A DNA stretch of 64,000 nucleotides from Psychrobacter sp. ANT_WB68 (lineage in GTDB: Bacteria; Pseudomonadota; Gammaproteobacteria; Pseudomonadales; Moraxellaceae). Within the stretch, counting starts at the first letter, position 1, and every line of letters starts with the position of its first letter. The position numbers and the translations under genes are program-made. Location: NCBI RefSeq assembly GCF_008369115.1, contig NZ_VOAZ01000001.1, positions 1,116,001 to 1,180,000 of the forward strand. Direction: 5' to 3'. Shown in pieces: positions 56,347 to 64,000 of the stretch. The notes under the pieces are model-generated. The model was not told the DNA's origin. It ran no database searches and worked only from the letters and a program-made list of their open reading frames with translations.

Positions 56347-57087
56347 ATGAAATTACAAGACAGGGTAGCCATTATATTTGGCGGCACCTCAGGACTAGGC
56401 GAAGCGACTGCAAAAGCATATGCCGATGAAGGTGCAAAGGTAGTCGTCACGGGTCGCGATCAAGAAGACGGCAATCGCATTGTCAAAGACATGACAGATA
56501 AAGGTCAAGAGGCTCTCTTTGTGCTTGCTGATGTGACAAAGAAAGCAGAGATTCAAGCGGTGGTCGATAAATCCTTAGAAACTTATGGTCAAATTGACAT
56601 TTTATATAATGGTGCTGGCATCCATGATGGTTATGATAATGCCGTCGAGTTAGAAGAAGATTTATATGACAAACTGATGGCGATTAATGTTAAAGCACCA
56701 TATCTCGCCGCAAAAATGGTGATTCCACATTTTATCAAGCAAGGGCGTGGGGCGATTATCAATGTTGGCTCACAAGCGACGCAAATGGCAGGTCCGGGTG
56801 GTTCAGCTTATGTGACCTCCAAGCATGCGGTGTTAGGCTTCACTAAGCAGTTGGCATTTGATTTTGGCAGTCAAGGGGTCAAAGTGAATATTCTATCGCC
56901 AGGTTTTATCGAGACCCCTATGACCGATGGTATTGATGATGAGCGTTTAAATCGTATCCCAGCCCAGCGCGCCGGCAAGCCCGAAGAGATTGCAGCGCTA
57001 GCGGTATTTTTAGCGTCTGATGATTCGAACTATATGCATGGCTCGAACGTCTTTATGGATGGTGGTTGGGTGCTTGGTCGTAAATAA
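56347..57087 (+). CDS. Short-chain dehydrogenase/reductase (SDR)
   Basis: 246 residues, classical SDR. The cofactor motif is FGGTSGLGEATAKAY near residue 12 (GGTSGLG in place of TGxxxGxG). NGAG near 87 stands for NNAG. The catalytic Ser is in NVGSQA near 138, Tyr-x-x-x-Lys is YVTSK near 151-155, and SPGFIETPM near 184 follows. VVVTGRD near 36, with Arg after the second strand, favours NADP. The substrate is not predictable. The start is the ATG at 56347, eight bases after AAGGA; the ATG at 56338 overlaps that site. It ends at an unusually long perfect hairpin. Confidence 0.9.
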   Translation: MKLQDRVAIIFGGTSGLGEATAKAYADEGAKVVVTGRDQEDGNRIVKDMTDKGQEALFVLADVTKKAEIQAVVDKSLETYGQIDILYNGAGIHDGYDNAVELEEDLYDKLMAINVKAPYLAAKMVIPHFIKQGRGAIINVGSQATQMAGPGGSAYVTSKHAVLGFTKQLAFDFGSQGVKVNILSPGFIETPMTDGIDDERLNRIPAQRAGKPEEIAALAVFLASDDSNYMHGSNVFMDGGWVLGRK

Positions 57088-57105
57088 CGCTCTAAAAAAT
57101 CTATA

Positions 57106-57165
57106 AGCTATCTAAATCGAAAAAGCCCTTTTAAAAATAAAAGGGCTTTTTCGATTTAGATAGCT
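57106..57165. terminator. Perfect 28-bp-arm hairpin between the SDR gene and cysH
   Basis: 57106-57133 and 57138-57165 are exact reverse complements around AAAA. The core AAAAGGGCTTTTT-type section works as a bidirectional terminator for the two convergent genes. The outer 10-12 bp (AGCTATCTAAAT and its complement) go beyond what termination needs. Confidence 0.9.
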
Positions 57166-57184
57166 GTTTATTAAATTAAAAATA

Positions 57185-57823
57185 TTATAACTGTGTATGC
57201 AAACCACACTCACGGCTTTCTTCTACTTTAGTTGGATCAAAGTAATCAAACTCATTTGGTAAATTATGCTCTTCAAGATAAACATCCAAATCAGCGTCTG
57301 TTTTTTCAAACAATGGAGCGACTTTTAACACGCCGTCTTTTGATAAGCTAAGCACATCAAGTCCTTGGCGGAATTCCGTTTGATCCTTACGAATGGCATT
57401 AAACCACACATCTGGCTTTAGCTCATCTAGCGCACGGCGAAATGGCTCAAGCTTTACTTGGTCAGTGAATTCATCATGCTGCGGATTATCGATGCCTGGG
57501 ATGCCGTTCATGGTCGCGTCACGATACGCTGCCGTTTGCTTAGGGATATAGGTGATGACGTTTAAGTTTAAATCGCGAATAACTTTATTGGCAAATTGAT
57601 ACGTTGCATCGGTGTTATAGCCTGAGTCTACCCACAATACGGTGATATCAGGACGCTGTTTAGCAACTAAGTGCAAAATCGCTGATTCGTAAGGGCGGAA
57701 GTTAGTGGTAATGATTGGGTTTTTGGCTTGGTTTAATGCCCAGGCAACGATTTCTTCTGGTGATTTACCTTGCAAGTCTTGGTTGGCTTGGTTGATATCT
57801 AAATTTGGGTGTAATTGGCTCAT
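57185..57823 (-). CDS. cysH: Phosphoadenylyl-sulfate (or adenylyl-sulfate) reductase CysH
   Basis: Reduces activated sulfate to sulfite. 212 residues, short for the family. Visible: PP-loop-like region TTNFRPYESAILHLV near residue 39, VLWVDSGYNTDATYQFA near 62, and the C-terminal catalytic ECGLH with the only cysteine of the protein. The paired cysteines that bind the 4Fe-4S cluster of APS reductases are absent, so by known rules it should use PAPS. The region before ECGLH is about 25 residues shorter than in E. coli CysH. AAGGA is well placed. It is the last gene of the cysI-DUF934-cysH set, all on the minus strand. Confidence 0.9.
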   Translation of the reverse strand: MSQLHPNLDINQANQDLQGKSPEEIVAWALNQAKNPIITTNFRPYESAILHLVAKQRPDITVLWVDSGYNTDATYQFANKVIRDLNLNVITYIPKQTAAYRDATMNGIPGIDNPQHDEFTDQVKLEPFRRALDELKPDVWFNAIRKDQTEFRQGLDVLSLSKDGVLKVAPLFEKTDADLDVYLEEHNLPNEFDYFDPTKVEESRECGLHTQL

Positions 57824-57897
57824 AATATATTCCTTAGTGATAGTTAATAATTTAAATAGCTAGGTAGTTAATAGTGAATTGAATATTTAATAATAAA

Positions 57898-58494
57898 TTA
57901 GGCACCTGCAAACATCGGTAAGTCCGCCGCGTTGCGGCCGTCGTAGCTGCTGGCCAGCGCGTTAAAGGCTTGGCTGATATCAGAGATAGACTGCAGGTCA
58001 TGTGCGCTTATCACAAAGCTGTCTGCACCTGCGCGTAGGAGGTAGGCAATTTGATCACGTCCAAAGTTGCCAGCCATACGAATCTCGCCCTCATAACCGA
58101 TTTGGCGTAGGGTCTGGGCAAAGCTAAAGCCGCGCCCATCAGTGAAAGCTGGCACATGAATCACAATCAAATCTTGCTGTAATAAAAACTCTGGTATACG
58201 AGTCAGTACGTCTGTGTCGCTATTTGATGTCACCCAAACACCAAAACGGCTGGCATGTTGGGTTAATAACTCAAGTACTTGCTGTAATAACCCGCCAGCA
58301 ATATGGCCTTTAGCATCTAACAAATCGCTAAGCGGCAAGAGTACATCAGGTTTTTCTCGTTTTTGTAATAGCTCAGGCAATGATATATGGGTTAGGCCAA
58401 TGCCGTCTGGTAGCTCATTGGTAGTAAGGGCCAACCAGTGATCATTTTGACTGATGTTTTCGCCTTGCGCATTTAATACATGATGATTAGCCAT
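57898..58494 (-). CDS. DUF934 protein associated with sulfite reductase
   Basis: 198 residues. The family phrase FTDGRGFSFAQTLRQIGYEGEIRM (split in use) lies near residue 115, then GRDQIAYLLRAGADSFV near 147, as in DUF934 proteins encoded after cysI in pseudomonads and relatives. Their role is taken to be an accessory to sulfite reduction; the mechanism is not established. The ATG at 58494 overlaps the end of cysI by eight bases and has a strong AAGGAG site, so translation is coupled. The frame remains open upstream to 58545, but that start is not needed. Confidence 0.88.
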   Translation of the reverse strand: MANHHVLNAQGENISQNDHWLALTTNELPDGIGLTHISLPELLQKREKPDVLLPLSDLLDAKGHIAGGLLQQVLELLTQHASRFGVWVTSNSDTDVLTRIPEFLLQQDLIVIHVPAFTDGRGFSFAQTLRQIGYEGEIRMAGNFGRDQIAYLLRAGADSFVISAHDLQSISDISQAFNALASSYDGRNAADLPMFAGA

Positions 58495-60172
58495 AGACCT
58501 TCTCCTTAAAGGGTGCGATGCCGATGCGATTGACCAACTCACCAAAGCCTTCTACTTCATTCTCATTGCTGACGCGCTGCTCTAGATAGACGTCTATTAT
58601 CTTTTGTATCGTCGTTGCTACGTCATCAGATGGAACCGCTCTACCTAGTATCTTGCCGAGTTTGGCGTTATTACTAGAGTTACCGCCAAGGCTGATTTGG
58701 TACCAGTATTCGCCTTTTTTATCGACACCAAGGATACCGATATCGCCGGTGTGATGATGCGCACAAGCATTCATGCAGCCAGACATATTGAGGCGAATGT
58801 CACCTAAGTCATAAAGGTAGTCGAGATCATCGAACTGTTTTTCGATTTGCTCAGCGATATTGTGAGTCGTGGCATTGGCAAGCGAGCAATAATCCCAACC
58901 TGGGCAGACGATCATATCGGTTAGGGTATTGATATTTGGGCGGGCTAAATGTAGCTCGACCAGCTGTTGCCATAGCTCGTACAACTGGTTGGTTTGTACA
59001 TCAGCGAAGACTAAATTCTGCTGATAAGTACCACGCAACTCACCAAAGCTATGTTTATCTGCTAGGTCGGCGAGGGCGTCCATTTGCGCTTCACTGATAT
59101 CACCTGAAGGTACGTACTTACCATTAACCAAACCTGCCTTTAACGAAATCACCACGGCGCGATAGCCCGCGATTTTATGTGCCACGGTATTTTGCTGATA
59201 CCAATTGGCAAAGTCTTTATCGCTATCAAGCGTTTGTTGGAGCTCAGATTGTACTTGTAGTGCATCAAAGCTAAGGTAATCAGGTTCGGTGAAGAAACTA
59301 CTGGCAGTGGCAAAGTTGGCATCGGTCAATGTCAGTGGCCCATCTTTGGTATGTGCTTCCCATTCCGCATCGACCAATTTAGCAAAGGCAGGACCGCCCA
59401 TGCTCTCAACCAATATTTTGATACGCGCTTTGAATTTATTGTCACGGCGACCCCGTAAGTTATAAACCCGCAAAATAGCATCTAAATAGCTAAGCAGATG
59501 CTGGCGTGGTAAGAACTCATTGATAACCTTGCCAATAACTGGCGTACGTCCAAGACCGCCGCCAACAATAACTTCAAAACCAAGCTCACCTGCTTCATTG
59601 GTTTTTAAATGCAGCCCAATATCATGAACTTGCGTCGCTGCGCGGTCATGGGCGGTACCGATAACGGCGATTTTGAATTTGCGCGGTAAAAATGCAAACT
59701 CAGGATGAAAGGTTGACCACTGACGAATAATCTCGCAATAAGGACGCGGATCGGCAATCTCTTCTTTATGAATACCAGCATAAGGGTCAGTGGTGGTATT
59801 GCGAATACAGTTACCCGACGTTTGGATGGAGTGCATCTGTACTGATGCCAGCTCCGCCAAAATATCTGGTACTTCTTCAAGTTTTGGCCAGTTCAGCTGC
59901 ATATTGGTACGAGTGGTAAAGTGCCCGTAACCTTTGTCATATTTACGGGTAATCTCCGCTAATTTACGCAATTGGTAGCTGGCAAGTAACCCATAAGGAA
60001 TGGCGATACGCAACATCGGTGCATAACGTTGGATATAGAGACCGTTCTGCAAACGCAGCGGCAAAAATTGCTCTTCTGGCAGCTCGCCTGCCAAAAACCG
60101 TTCGGTTTGGTCGCGGAACTGGGCGACTCGTTCTTCTACCAAGGTTTGGTCAGCGTAATTATATTGATACAT
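58487..60172 (-). CDS. cysI: Sulfite reductase hemoprotein (nitrite/sulfite reductase family)
   Basis: Six-electron reduction of sulfite to sulfide with siroheme and a 4Fe-4S cluster. 561 residues. The duplicated ferredoxin-like half begins LPLRLQNGLYIQRYAPMLRI near residue 42. TSGNCIRNTTTDP lies near 122. Cluster cysteines lie in CPGWDYCSLAN near 422 and SGCMNACAHHHTGDIG near 466. Context (DUF934, cysH, sat, cysG) points to sulfite rather than nitrite. No flavoprotein CysJ is nearby, so the electron donor is probably ferredoxin or encoded elsewhere. It is the first gene of a three-gene operon divergent from sat. Confidence 0.92.
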   Translation of the reverse strand: MYQYNYADQTLVEERVAQFRDQTERFLAGELPEEQFLPLRLQNGLYIQRYAPMLRIAIPYGLLASYQLRKLAEITRKYDKGYGHFTTRTNMQLNWPKLEEVPDILAELASVQMHSIQTSGNCIRNTTTDPYAGIHKEEIADPRPYCEIIRQWSTFHPEFAFLPRKFKIAVIGTAHDRAATQVHDIGLHLKTNEAGELGFEVIVGGGLGRTPVIGKVINEFLPRQHLLSYLDAILRVYNLRGRRDNKFKARIKILVESMGGPAFAKLVDAEWEAHTKDGPLTLTDANFATASSFFTEPDYLSFDALQVQSELQQTLDSDKDFANWYQQNTVAHKIAGYRAVVISLKAGLVNGKYVPSGDISEAQMDALADLADKHSFGELRGTYQQNLVFADVQTNQLYELWQQLVELHLARPNINTLTDMIVCPGWDYCSLANATTHNIAEQIEKQFDDLDYLYDLGDIRLNMSGCMNACAHHHTGDIGILGVDKKGEYWYQISLGGNSSNNAKLGKILGRAVPSDDVATTIQKIIDVYLEQRVSNENEVEGFGELVNRIGIAPFKEKVYG

Positions 60173-60449
60173 GACGTAATCTCAATGTTATTTTAAAACG
60201 TAAAAGCTGCGACGAAAATGATTTGCGTGTGTACTTGATCTTATTGCCAGTCGCAAGGTAAACAATTCAGATTCACATCATATAAGCTTGCGTCTATAAA
60301 CATAAATTCCTTTAAGACATATGTATATCCAAACACAGCATAAATTTTCATAACGAAAGTTAGGTAGCCTATGCTTATACAATTTATCGCTACTTATTTC
60401 ATCACTAATTATCTATGTTCATCACTATCTATAAAGGTTCTAAATCAAT

Positions 60450-61703
60450 ATGACATCACCTATAGCTAATCAAAAATTATCAAAACTTGTTCCGCCGCAC
60501 GGTAGCAGCGAGCTTAAGCCGTTACTCTTAAAAGGCGATGCGCGCAAGCAAGCGTTGAAGCTTGCTAGCAGCTTGCCGACGATTACGTTAAGCTCACGCG
60601 AGCGAGGCGATTTGATTATGTTGGGTATTGGCGGCTTCACTCCGTTAAATGGGTTTATGAACCAAGCAGATTGGCAGGGTGTGGTTGATAACATGCGTCT
60701 GCAAAGTGGTGACAATGCCGGCTTGTTTTGGCCGATTCCTATTACTTTATCCGCGCCTAAAGCGACTGCCGACAGCCTAAAGCAAGGTGATAAAGTCGCG
60801 TTAGTTGCGAAAGATGGCGAGATTATGGGTGTCTTAACGGTAGAAGAAACCTATACCATTGATAAAGCTCATGAGTGCCAACAAGTATTCACGACCACAG
60901 ATCCAGAGCATCCTGGTGTTCAGCAAGTCTTGGAGCAAGGTGATGTTAATATCGCAGGTCACGTTGAAGTATTAAGTGAGGGTGAGTTCCCAACCTTATA
61001 TCCTGAGATTTATAAAACGCCTGCTGAGACACGTGAAATTTTGGATGCCAAAGGTTGGCAAACAGTCGCCGCTTTCCAAACTCGCAATCCAATGCACCGC
61101 TCACATGAGTACCTAGCCAAGATTGCTATCGAGATTTGTGATGGCGTATTGATCCATTCATTGTTAGGTGCCTTAAAGCCAGGCGATATCCCTGCGGAAG
61201 TGCGCCAAGAAGCGATTAAAACGTTGATTGACAATTACTTTAGACAAGACACGGTTATTCAAGCAGGTTATCCGCTAGATATGCGTTATGCTGGACCACG
61301 TGAGGCACTATTACATGCAGTATTCCGTCAAAACTATGGCTGTAGCCATCTGATTGTCGGTCGTGACCATGCCGGTGTCGGTGATTATTATGGCGCTTTT
61401 GATGCGCAAACTATCTTTGAATATGTCGGTAAAGACGATCTCATTACTCAGCCATTAAAAATTGGCTGGACGTTTTGGTGTAATGCTTGTAATGCCATGG
61501 CTTCGGATAAGACTTGCCCGCATGACGCCTCTGAGCATGTCAAAGTATCAGGGACTAAGTTACGTAAGGCACTATCAGAAGATGAAGAGGTGCCAGAAAA
61601 CTTTAGCCGCCCTGAAGTACTAGAGATTTTGCGTGATTATTATGCGGGTATCGCTTTTGATGAGCGTGCTGAGGTCAAGTTAGTCGGTGCCTCTGCGGTA
61701 TAA
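60450..61703 (+). CDS. sat: Sulfate adenylyltransferase, monomeric (Sat/Met3) type
   Basis: ATP sulfurylase of 417 residues making APS from sulfate and ATP. The N-terminal PUA-like domain is followed by the catalytic domain with [18 protein letters not shown] near residue 207 (QxRNP and the HxxH nucleotide site) and [16 protein letters not shown] near 297. The zinc-site-like cysteines WCNACNAM and KTCPH near 347-360 are typical of bacterial Sat. The protein is not fused to APS kinase, and no cysC or cysDN is in the window. It diverges from cysI across about 277 bp, suggesting joint control by sulfur status. A weak AGG lies upstream of the ATG. Confidence 0.95.
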   Translation: MTSPIANQKLSKLVPPHGSSELKPLLLKGDARKQALKLASSLPTITLSSRERGDLIMLGIGGFTPLNGFMNQADWQGVVDNMRLQSGDNAGLFWPIPITLSAPKATADSLKQGDKVALVAKDGEIMGVLTVEETYTIDKAHECQQVFTTTDPEHPGVQQVLEQGDVNIAGHVEVLSEGEFPTLYPEIYKTPAETREILDAKGWQTVAAFQTRNPMHRSHEYLAKIAIEICDGVLIHSLLGALKPGDIPAEVRQEAIKTLIDNYFRQDTVIQAGYPLDMRYAGPREALLHAVFRQNYGCSHLIVGRDHAGVGDYYGAFDAQTIFEYVGKDDLITQPLKIGWTFWCNACNAMASDKTCPHDASEHVKVSGTKLRKALSEDEEVPENFSRPEVLEILRDYYAGIAFDERAEVKLVGASAV

Positions 61704-61725
61704 AAAACTTGAATAACGGCTAAAT

Positions 61726-61770
61726 AAAAAAGGGGTCAGACAATAAATCTGACGCCCTTTTTTTATTTTT
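61726..61770. terminator. Bidirectional terminator between sat and a lipoprotein gene
   Basis: AAAAAAGGGGTCAGA with TCTGACGCCCTTTTTTT (one bulged base) around a seven-base loop, with A and T runs on both sides. Confidence 0.85.
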
Positions 61771-61807
61771 CTGAGATGTGCCTGGTTTTTTTCTAATATT
61801 TAAATCT

Positions 61808-62332
61808 TTAATTCAACTCTAGATGTCCTGCTAGCTTCTGATACTCTCCAACAATCGAGCCACCACCCGAACAAAAATAGTTTAATGCATATTTATCTTG
61901 GCTATCAATAGTTAGGACATTGTCCTTAAATTGAAAAAAAGCCGTACTGTCATTCACCTTACTTTGAAAAATAACACCATGCGCATCGTCTTGACCCATA
62001 AGGGTGGCTTTAGCATCGAATTGGCATGTTGATTTTTTTACATCGCTACGCGCACGCACCTTAATAGCAATCTGCTCATTCCCGTCTGCTTGAACGCTCA
62101 CCCCAACCCAATCATAGTCTTGCGCGCGTTTGGCATACCCTTCAGAAGCGTAATCTCCGACGACTGCTTGTACCGCTGGCGTGACGGCAGCAATCGGTTG
62201 CTTAATGGTTTGGTTGTTCATACTGGGCGTCACATTATTACAGCCACTTAAGGTAAATAAAGCCGCAGAAGTCATTAAAAGTACTGCAAAAAAACGCGGG
62301 TAATGAACGTAACGAGGTGGAGACATGATCAT
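61808..62332 (-). CDS. Putative lipoprotein of unknown function
   Basis: 174 residues. The signal sequence has a basic start (PPRYVHYPRF), a hydrophobic core (FAVLLMTSAALF) and lipobox LSGC with the lipidation Cys at residue 31. The mature domain (about 50-174) is beta-rich, with two cysteines (KSTCQF and NYFCSGGG) likely to pair. It contains DSTAFFQFKDNVLTIDSQDK-like strands, reminiscent of small envelope lipocalin-like or lysozyme-inhibitor folds, but I cannot name it. AAGGTAACTAA precedes the ATG at 62332. Convergent with sat; no evident tie to sulfur metabolism. Confidence 0.75.
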   Translation of the reverse strand: MIMSPPRYVHYPRFFAVLLMTSAALFTLSGCNNVTPSMNNQTIKQPIAAVTPAVQAVVGDYASEGYAKRAQDYDWVGVSVQADGNEQIAIKVRARSDVKKSTCQFDAKATLMGQDDAHGVIFQSKVNDSTAFFQFKDNVLTIDSQDKYALNYFCSGGGSIVGEYQKLAGHLELN

Positions 62333-62714
62333 TTAGTTACCTTTGATAAAGGAGTGATTAAGAGGGATGGTGGTTGCCTATCTAAGTGAATCACCTGACG
62401 GGCATGGGTGTAAGGGATAGTATCGTTTACCTAAAGGCTCGTCTACATACTAAGCAATGCCATAACTTACTCAAAAGTGTCTGCTTATCACTATATCGCA
62501 AAAATACTCGGAAAAAACAAGCAGTGTAGAATAACCAACAAACTTACTTATGCCAAGTTAATCACTCGATAAGCGCATTTGTCACTAAGCGTTTGCCTTT
62601 CAGGCTGTTAGCATAACTCTCATCATTCATAGAACCGAATCTAAAGGATTGTAGACCCTAATAAGGTTGCCAATGCTTTAAGAAACGCTTCTATCAACAT
62701 TATCGAGAGCCGTT
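62333..62714. other. Divergent intergenic region, lipoprotein and sulfate-binding protein
   Basis: About 380 bp containing the upstream regions of both genes. I see no open frame, hairpin or RNA that I can support. Confidence 0.45.
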
Positions 62715-63896
62715 ATGCAAGCAACGAATCAAAGCATTCAAAAAGTATCTAACAAGCTTGAATTTAGTAATGCCGCCTCATTTATTGAGAATAAAAGCAG
62801 GCAATCACAGGTTGCTTCTAACCATATTCGTTTCAGTTTTAAGTTGGGCGGTGTGCTAGCCGTTGCCATGCTAATGATAGCCTGTAGTCCTACCGAAGCT
62901 ACCCAAAACAGTACGAATGATGGCACGAATAGTGGAACAAAAGATAAGCAAAATATCAGCCTGCTTAACGTCTCTTATGATGTATCGCGTGATTTTTATA
63001 AAGACTATAACTCGCTATTTACCAATATCTATCAGGGGCAACATCCTGATAGTAAGGTCAGCATTCAGCAATCACACGGCGGCGCTAGTAAACAGGCGCT
63101 ATCCGTCGCCAATGGTCTACAAGCGGACGTGGTGACCTTAAACCAAGAAAGTGATATGAATATGTTGGTTAAAAAAGGGCTAGTAAAAACGGATTGGCGC
63201 GAGGCGTTTCCTGACAATGCCGTTCCTTATAGCACCACCATGATATTGCTGGTGCGTAGTGGCAACCCAAAAAACATCAAAGACTGGGAAGATTTGGCAC
63301 GTGCGGATGTTGACGTGGTGATGCCCAATCCGAAAACCAGTGGTACGGCGCGCTATGCCTTTTTGGGTGCTTATGGCTCAGGATTGCATAAATTTAAAGA
63401 ATCGGTCGCTCAGCCACAAAAAACCGATGCCTTTATGAAGAAAATGCTCGCCAACGTCGTGACTTATGACAATGGCGCGCGCGCCGCAACCACCAGCTTT
63501 ACCCAGCGCGGGCTAGGGGATGTACTGATTACCACTGAAAATGAGGCGCATTTGGTGGCCACTCAGCATGCCAAAGGTCAAGTGGATATTGTTTATCCTA
63601 GCTATTCCATCACCATTCATAATCCAGTGGCGATCGTCAGTTCGGTCACTGAGAAAAAAGGCTCGACTGACGCGGCAACCGCTTATCTAAAAGCACTGTG
63701 GGACAAGCCCGCGCAAGAGCTGATGGCGCAGATGTATTTGCGCCCGAGCAACAAAGAGGTGCTAGCAGCCCATACAGGCACCTTAAAGGATATTCAAACC
63801 TTTGAGCCGGTTGCAGTGTTTGGTGATTGGGACAGTATCATGGAGACGTTCTTTGTCGATGGCGGGCGTTTTGACCAGCTGGCACAGGTTAAGTAA
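62715..63896 (+). CDS. Sulfate/thiosulfate-binding protein of an ABC importer, lipoprotein form
   Basis: 393 residues. From about 80 on it follows the Sbp/CysP family: LLNVSYDVSRDFYKDYNSLF, SIQQSHGGASKQALSVANGL near 115, ADVVTLNQESDMN, VMPNPKTSGTARYAFLGAYG near 210 and VYPSYSITIHNPVAIV near 297. These loops hold the sulfate through main-chain contacts. The N-terminus is odd: about 43 polar residues come before the hydrophobic stretch GGVLAVAMLMIACS. That stretch has a lipobox-like LMIAC, so the protein is probably membrane-anchored rather than free in the periplasm. The true start may be internal. Permease and ATPase genes should follow beyond the window. Confidence 0.9.
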   Translation: MQATNQSIQKVSNKLEFSNAASFIENKSRQSQVASNHIRFSFKLGGVLAVAMLMIACSPTEATQNSTNDGTNSGTKDKQNISLLNVSYDVSRDFYKDYNSLFTNIYQGQHPDSKVSIQQSHGGASKQALSVANGLQADVVTLNQESDMNMLVKKGLVKTDWREAFPDNAVPYSTTMILLVRSGNPKNIKDWEDLARADVDVVMPNPKTSGTARYAFLGAYGSGLHKFKESVAQPQKTDAFMKKMLANVVTYDNGARAATTSFTQRGLGDVLITTENEAHLVATQHAKGQVDIVYPSYSITIHNPVAIVSSVTEKKGSTDAATAYLKALWDKPAQELMAQMYLRPSNKEVLAAHTGTLKDIQTFEPVAVFGDWDSIMETFFVDGGRFDQLAQVK

Positions 63897-63979
63897 CAGG
63901 CAGCCCCGACGCCATTTATAAGCAAAAGTCTTTGGGTCAAATACTCGATTTATAAAATATTTAAGGTGACTCATAAATT

Positions 63980-64000
63980 ATGGCATTTAAGCTATTGATA
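63980..64000 (+). CDS. Start of a further gene, cut by the window end
   Basis: ATG at 63980 preceded by AAGGTGAC at nine bases, reading MAFKLLI to the edge. By position it could belong to the sulfate-import genes, but seven codons cannot show this. Confidence 0.3.

Noticed and set aside
60351..60362. TAACGAAAGTTA dyad between cysI and sat as a CysB site
   Set aside because: Only four-base arms; too short to support, and it does not match a CysB site I can recognise.
1..64000. tRNA, rRNA, insertion sequences, prophage or plasmid genes
   Set aside because: I read the spacers and the protein set for them and saw none; a covariance-model scan would be needed to exclude short RNAs.

Overview
The window reads as a chromosomal segment of a moderately AT-rich gammaproteobacterium. 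Psychrobacter or a close member of the Moraxellaceae is my best guess. The basis is the overall protein character: 180-kDa class NAD-glutamate dehydrogenase, monomeric Sat-type ATP sulfurylase with a CysI/DUF934 pair, stand-alone HrpA, DnaX, LysS and PrfA. The genus is inferred, not proven. I found no rRNA, tRNA, CRISPR array, insertion sequence, integrase or phage gene.

Layout. 0-16 kb: hrpA, aspA (convergent), a small membrane protein diverging from a SAM methyltransferase, an AraC-type regulator diverging from an Ohr peroxidase, a lipoprotein, an EamA exporter, a YetF/DUF421 protein, a pnuC plus NadR-type kinase pair for nicotinamide riboside salvage, a FabH-like ketoacyl synthase and prfA. 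16-29 kb: a Cys-rich lipoprotein, lysS, an unrecognised 454-aa protein, dnaX with a perfect 18-bp repeat array, a LysR regulator, argD, yacG, a divergent TrmB-like methyltransferase, an ABC1/UbiB kinase and purD. 29-41 kb: NAD-glutamate dehydrogenase, a WG-repeat periplasmic protein, and sbcD-sbcC.

41.5-53 kb is the main accessory region, a surface-glycan locus, all on the plus strand. wecB and wecC should supply UDP-ManNAcA. Then come a 924-residue glycosyltransferase-like protein carrying a tandemly duplicated module, a two-domain glycosyltransferase, an asparagine-synthetase-like protein without the N-terminal catalytic Cys, a Methyltransf_24 protein, a 90-residue beta-rich protein and a second glycosyltransferase related to the 924-residue one. 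No flippase, polymerase or ABC exporter is present here. Composition is visibly more AT-rich from about 44 to 52 kb. This is my candidate for an undescribed system: a uronic-acid glycan decorated through an amide bond.

53-64 kb is a sulfur-assimilation region: cysG, cysH, DUF934, cysI, sat and a sulfate-binding protein, with an acyltransferase, an SDR oxidoreductase and a lipoprotein between them. The steps shown are sulfate uptake, activation to APS, reduction to sulfite, sulfite reduction to sulfide, and siroheme supply for CysI.

Non-coding signals of note: a 15-bp motif recurring in intergenic DNA always in the same orientation, 21-bp-spaced direct repeats between the AraC regulator and ohr, a perfect 28-bp-arm hairpin between the SDR gene and cysH, and many strong intrinsic terminators.
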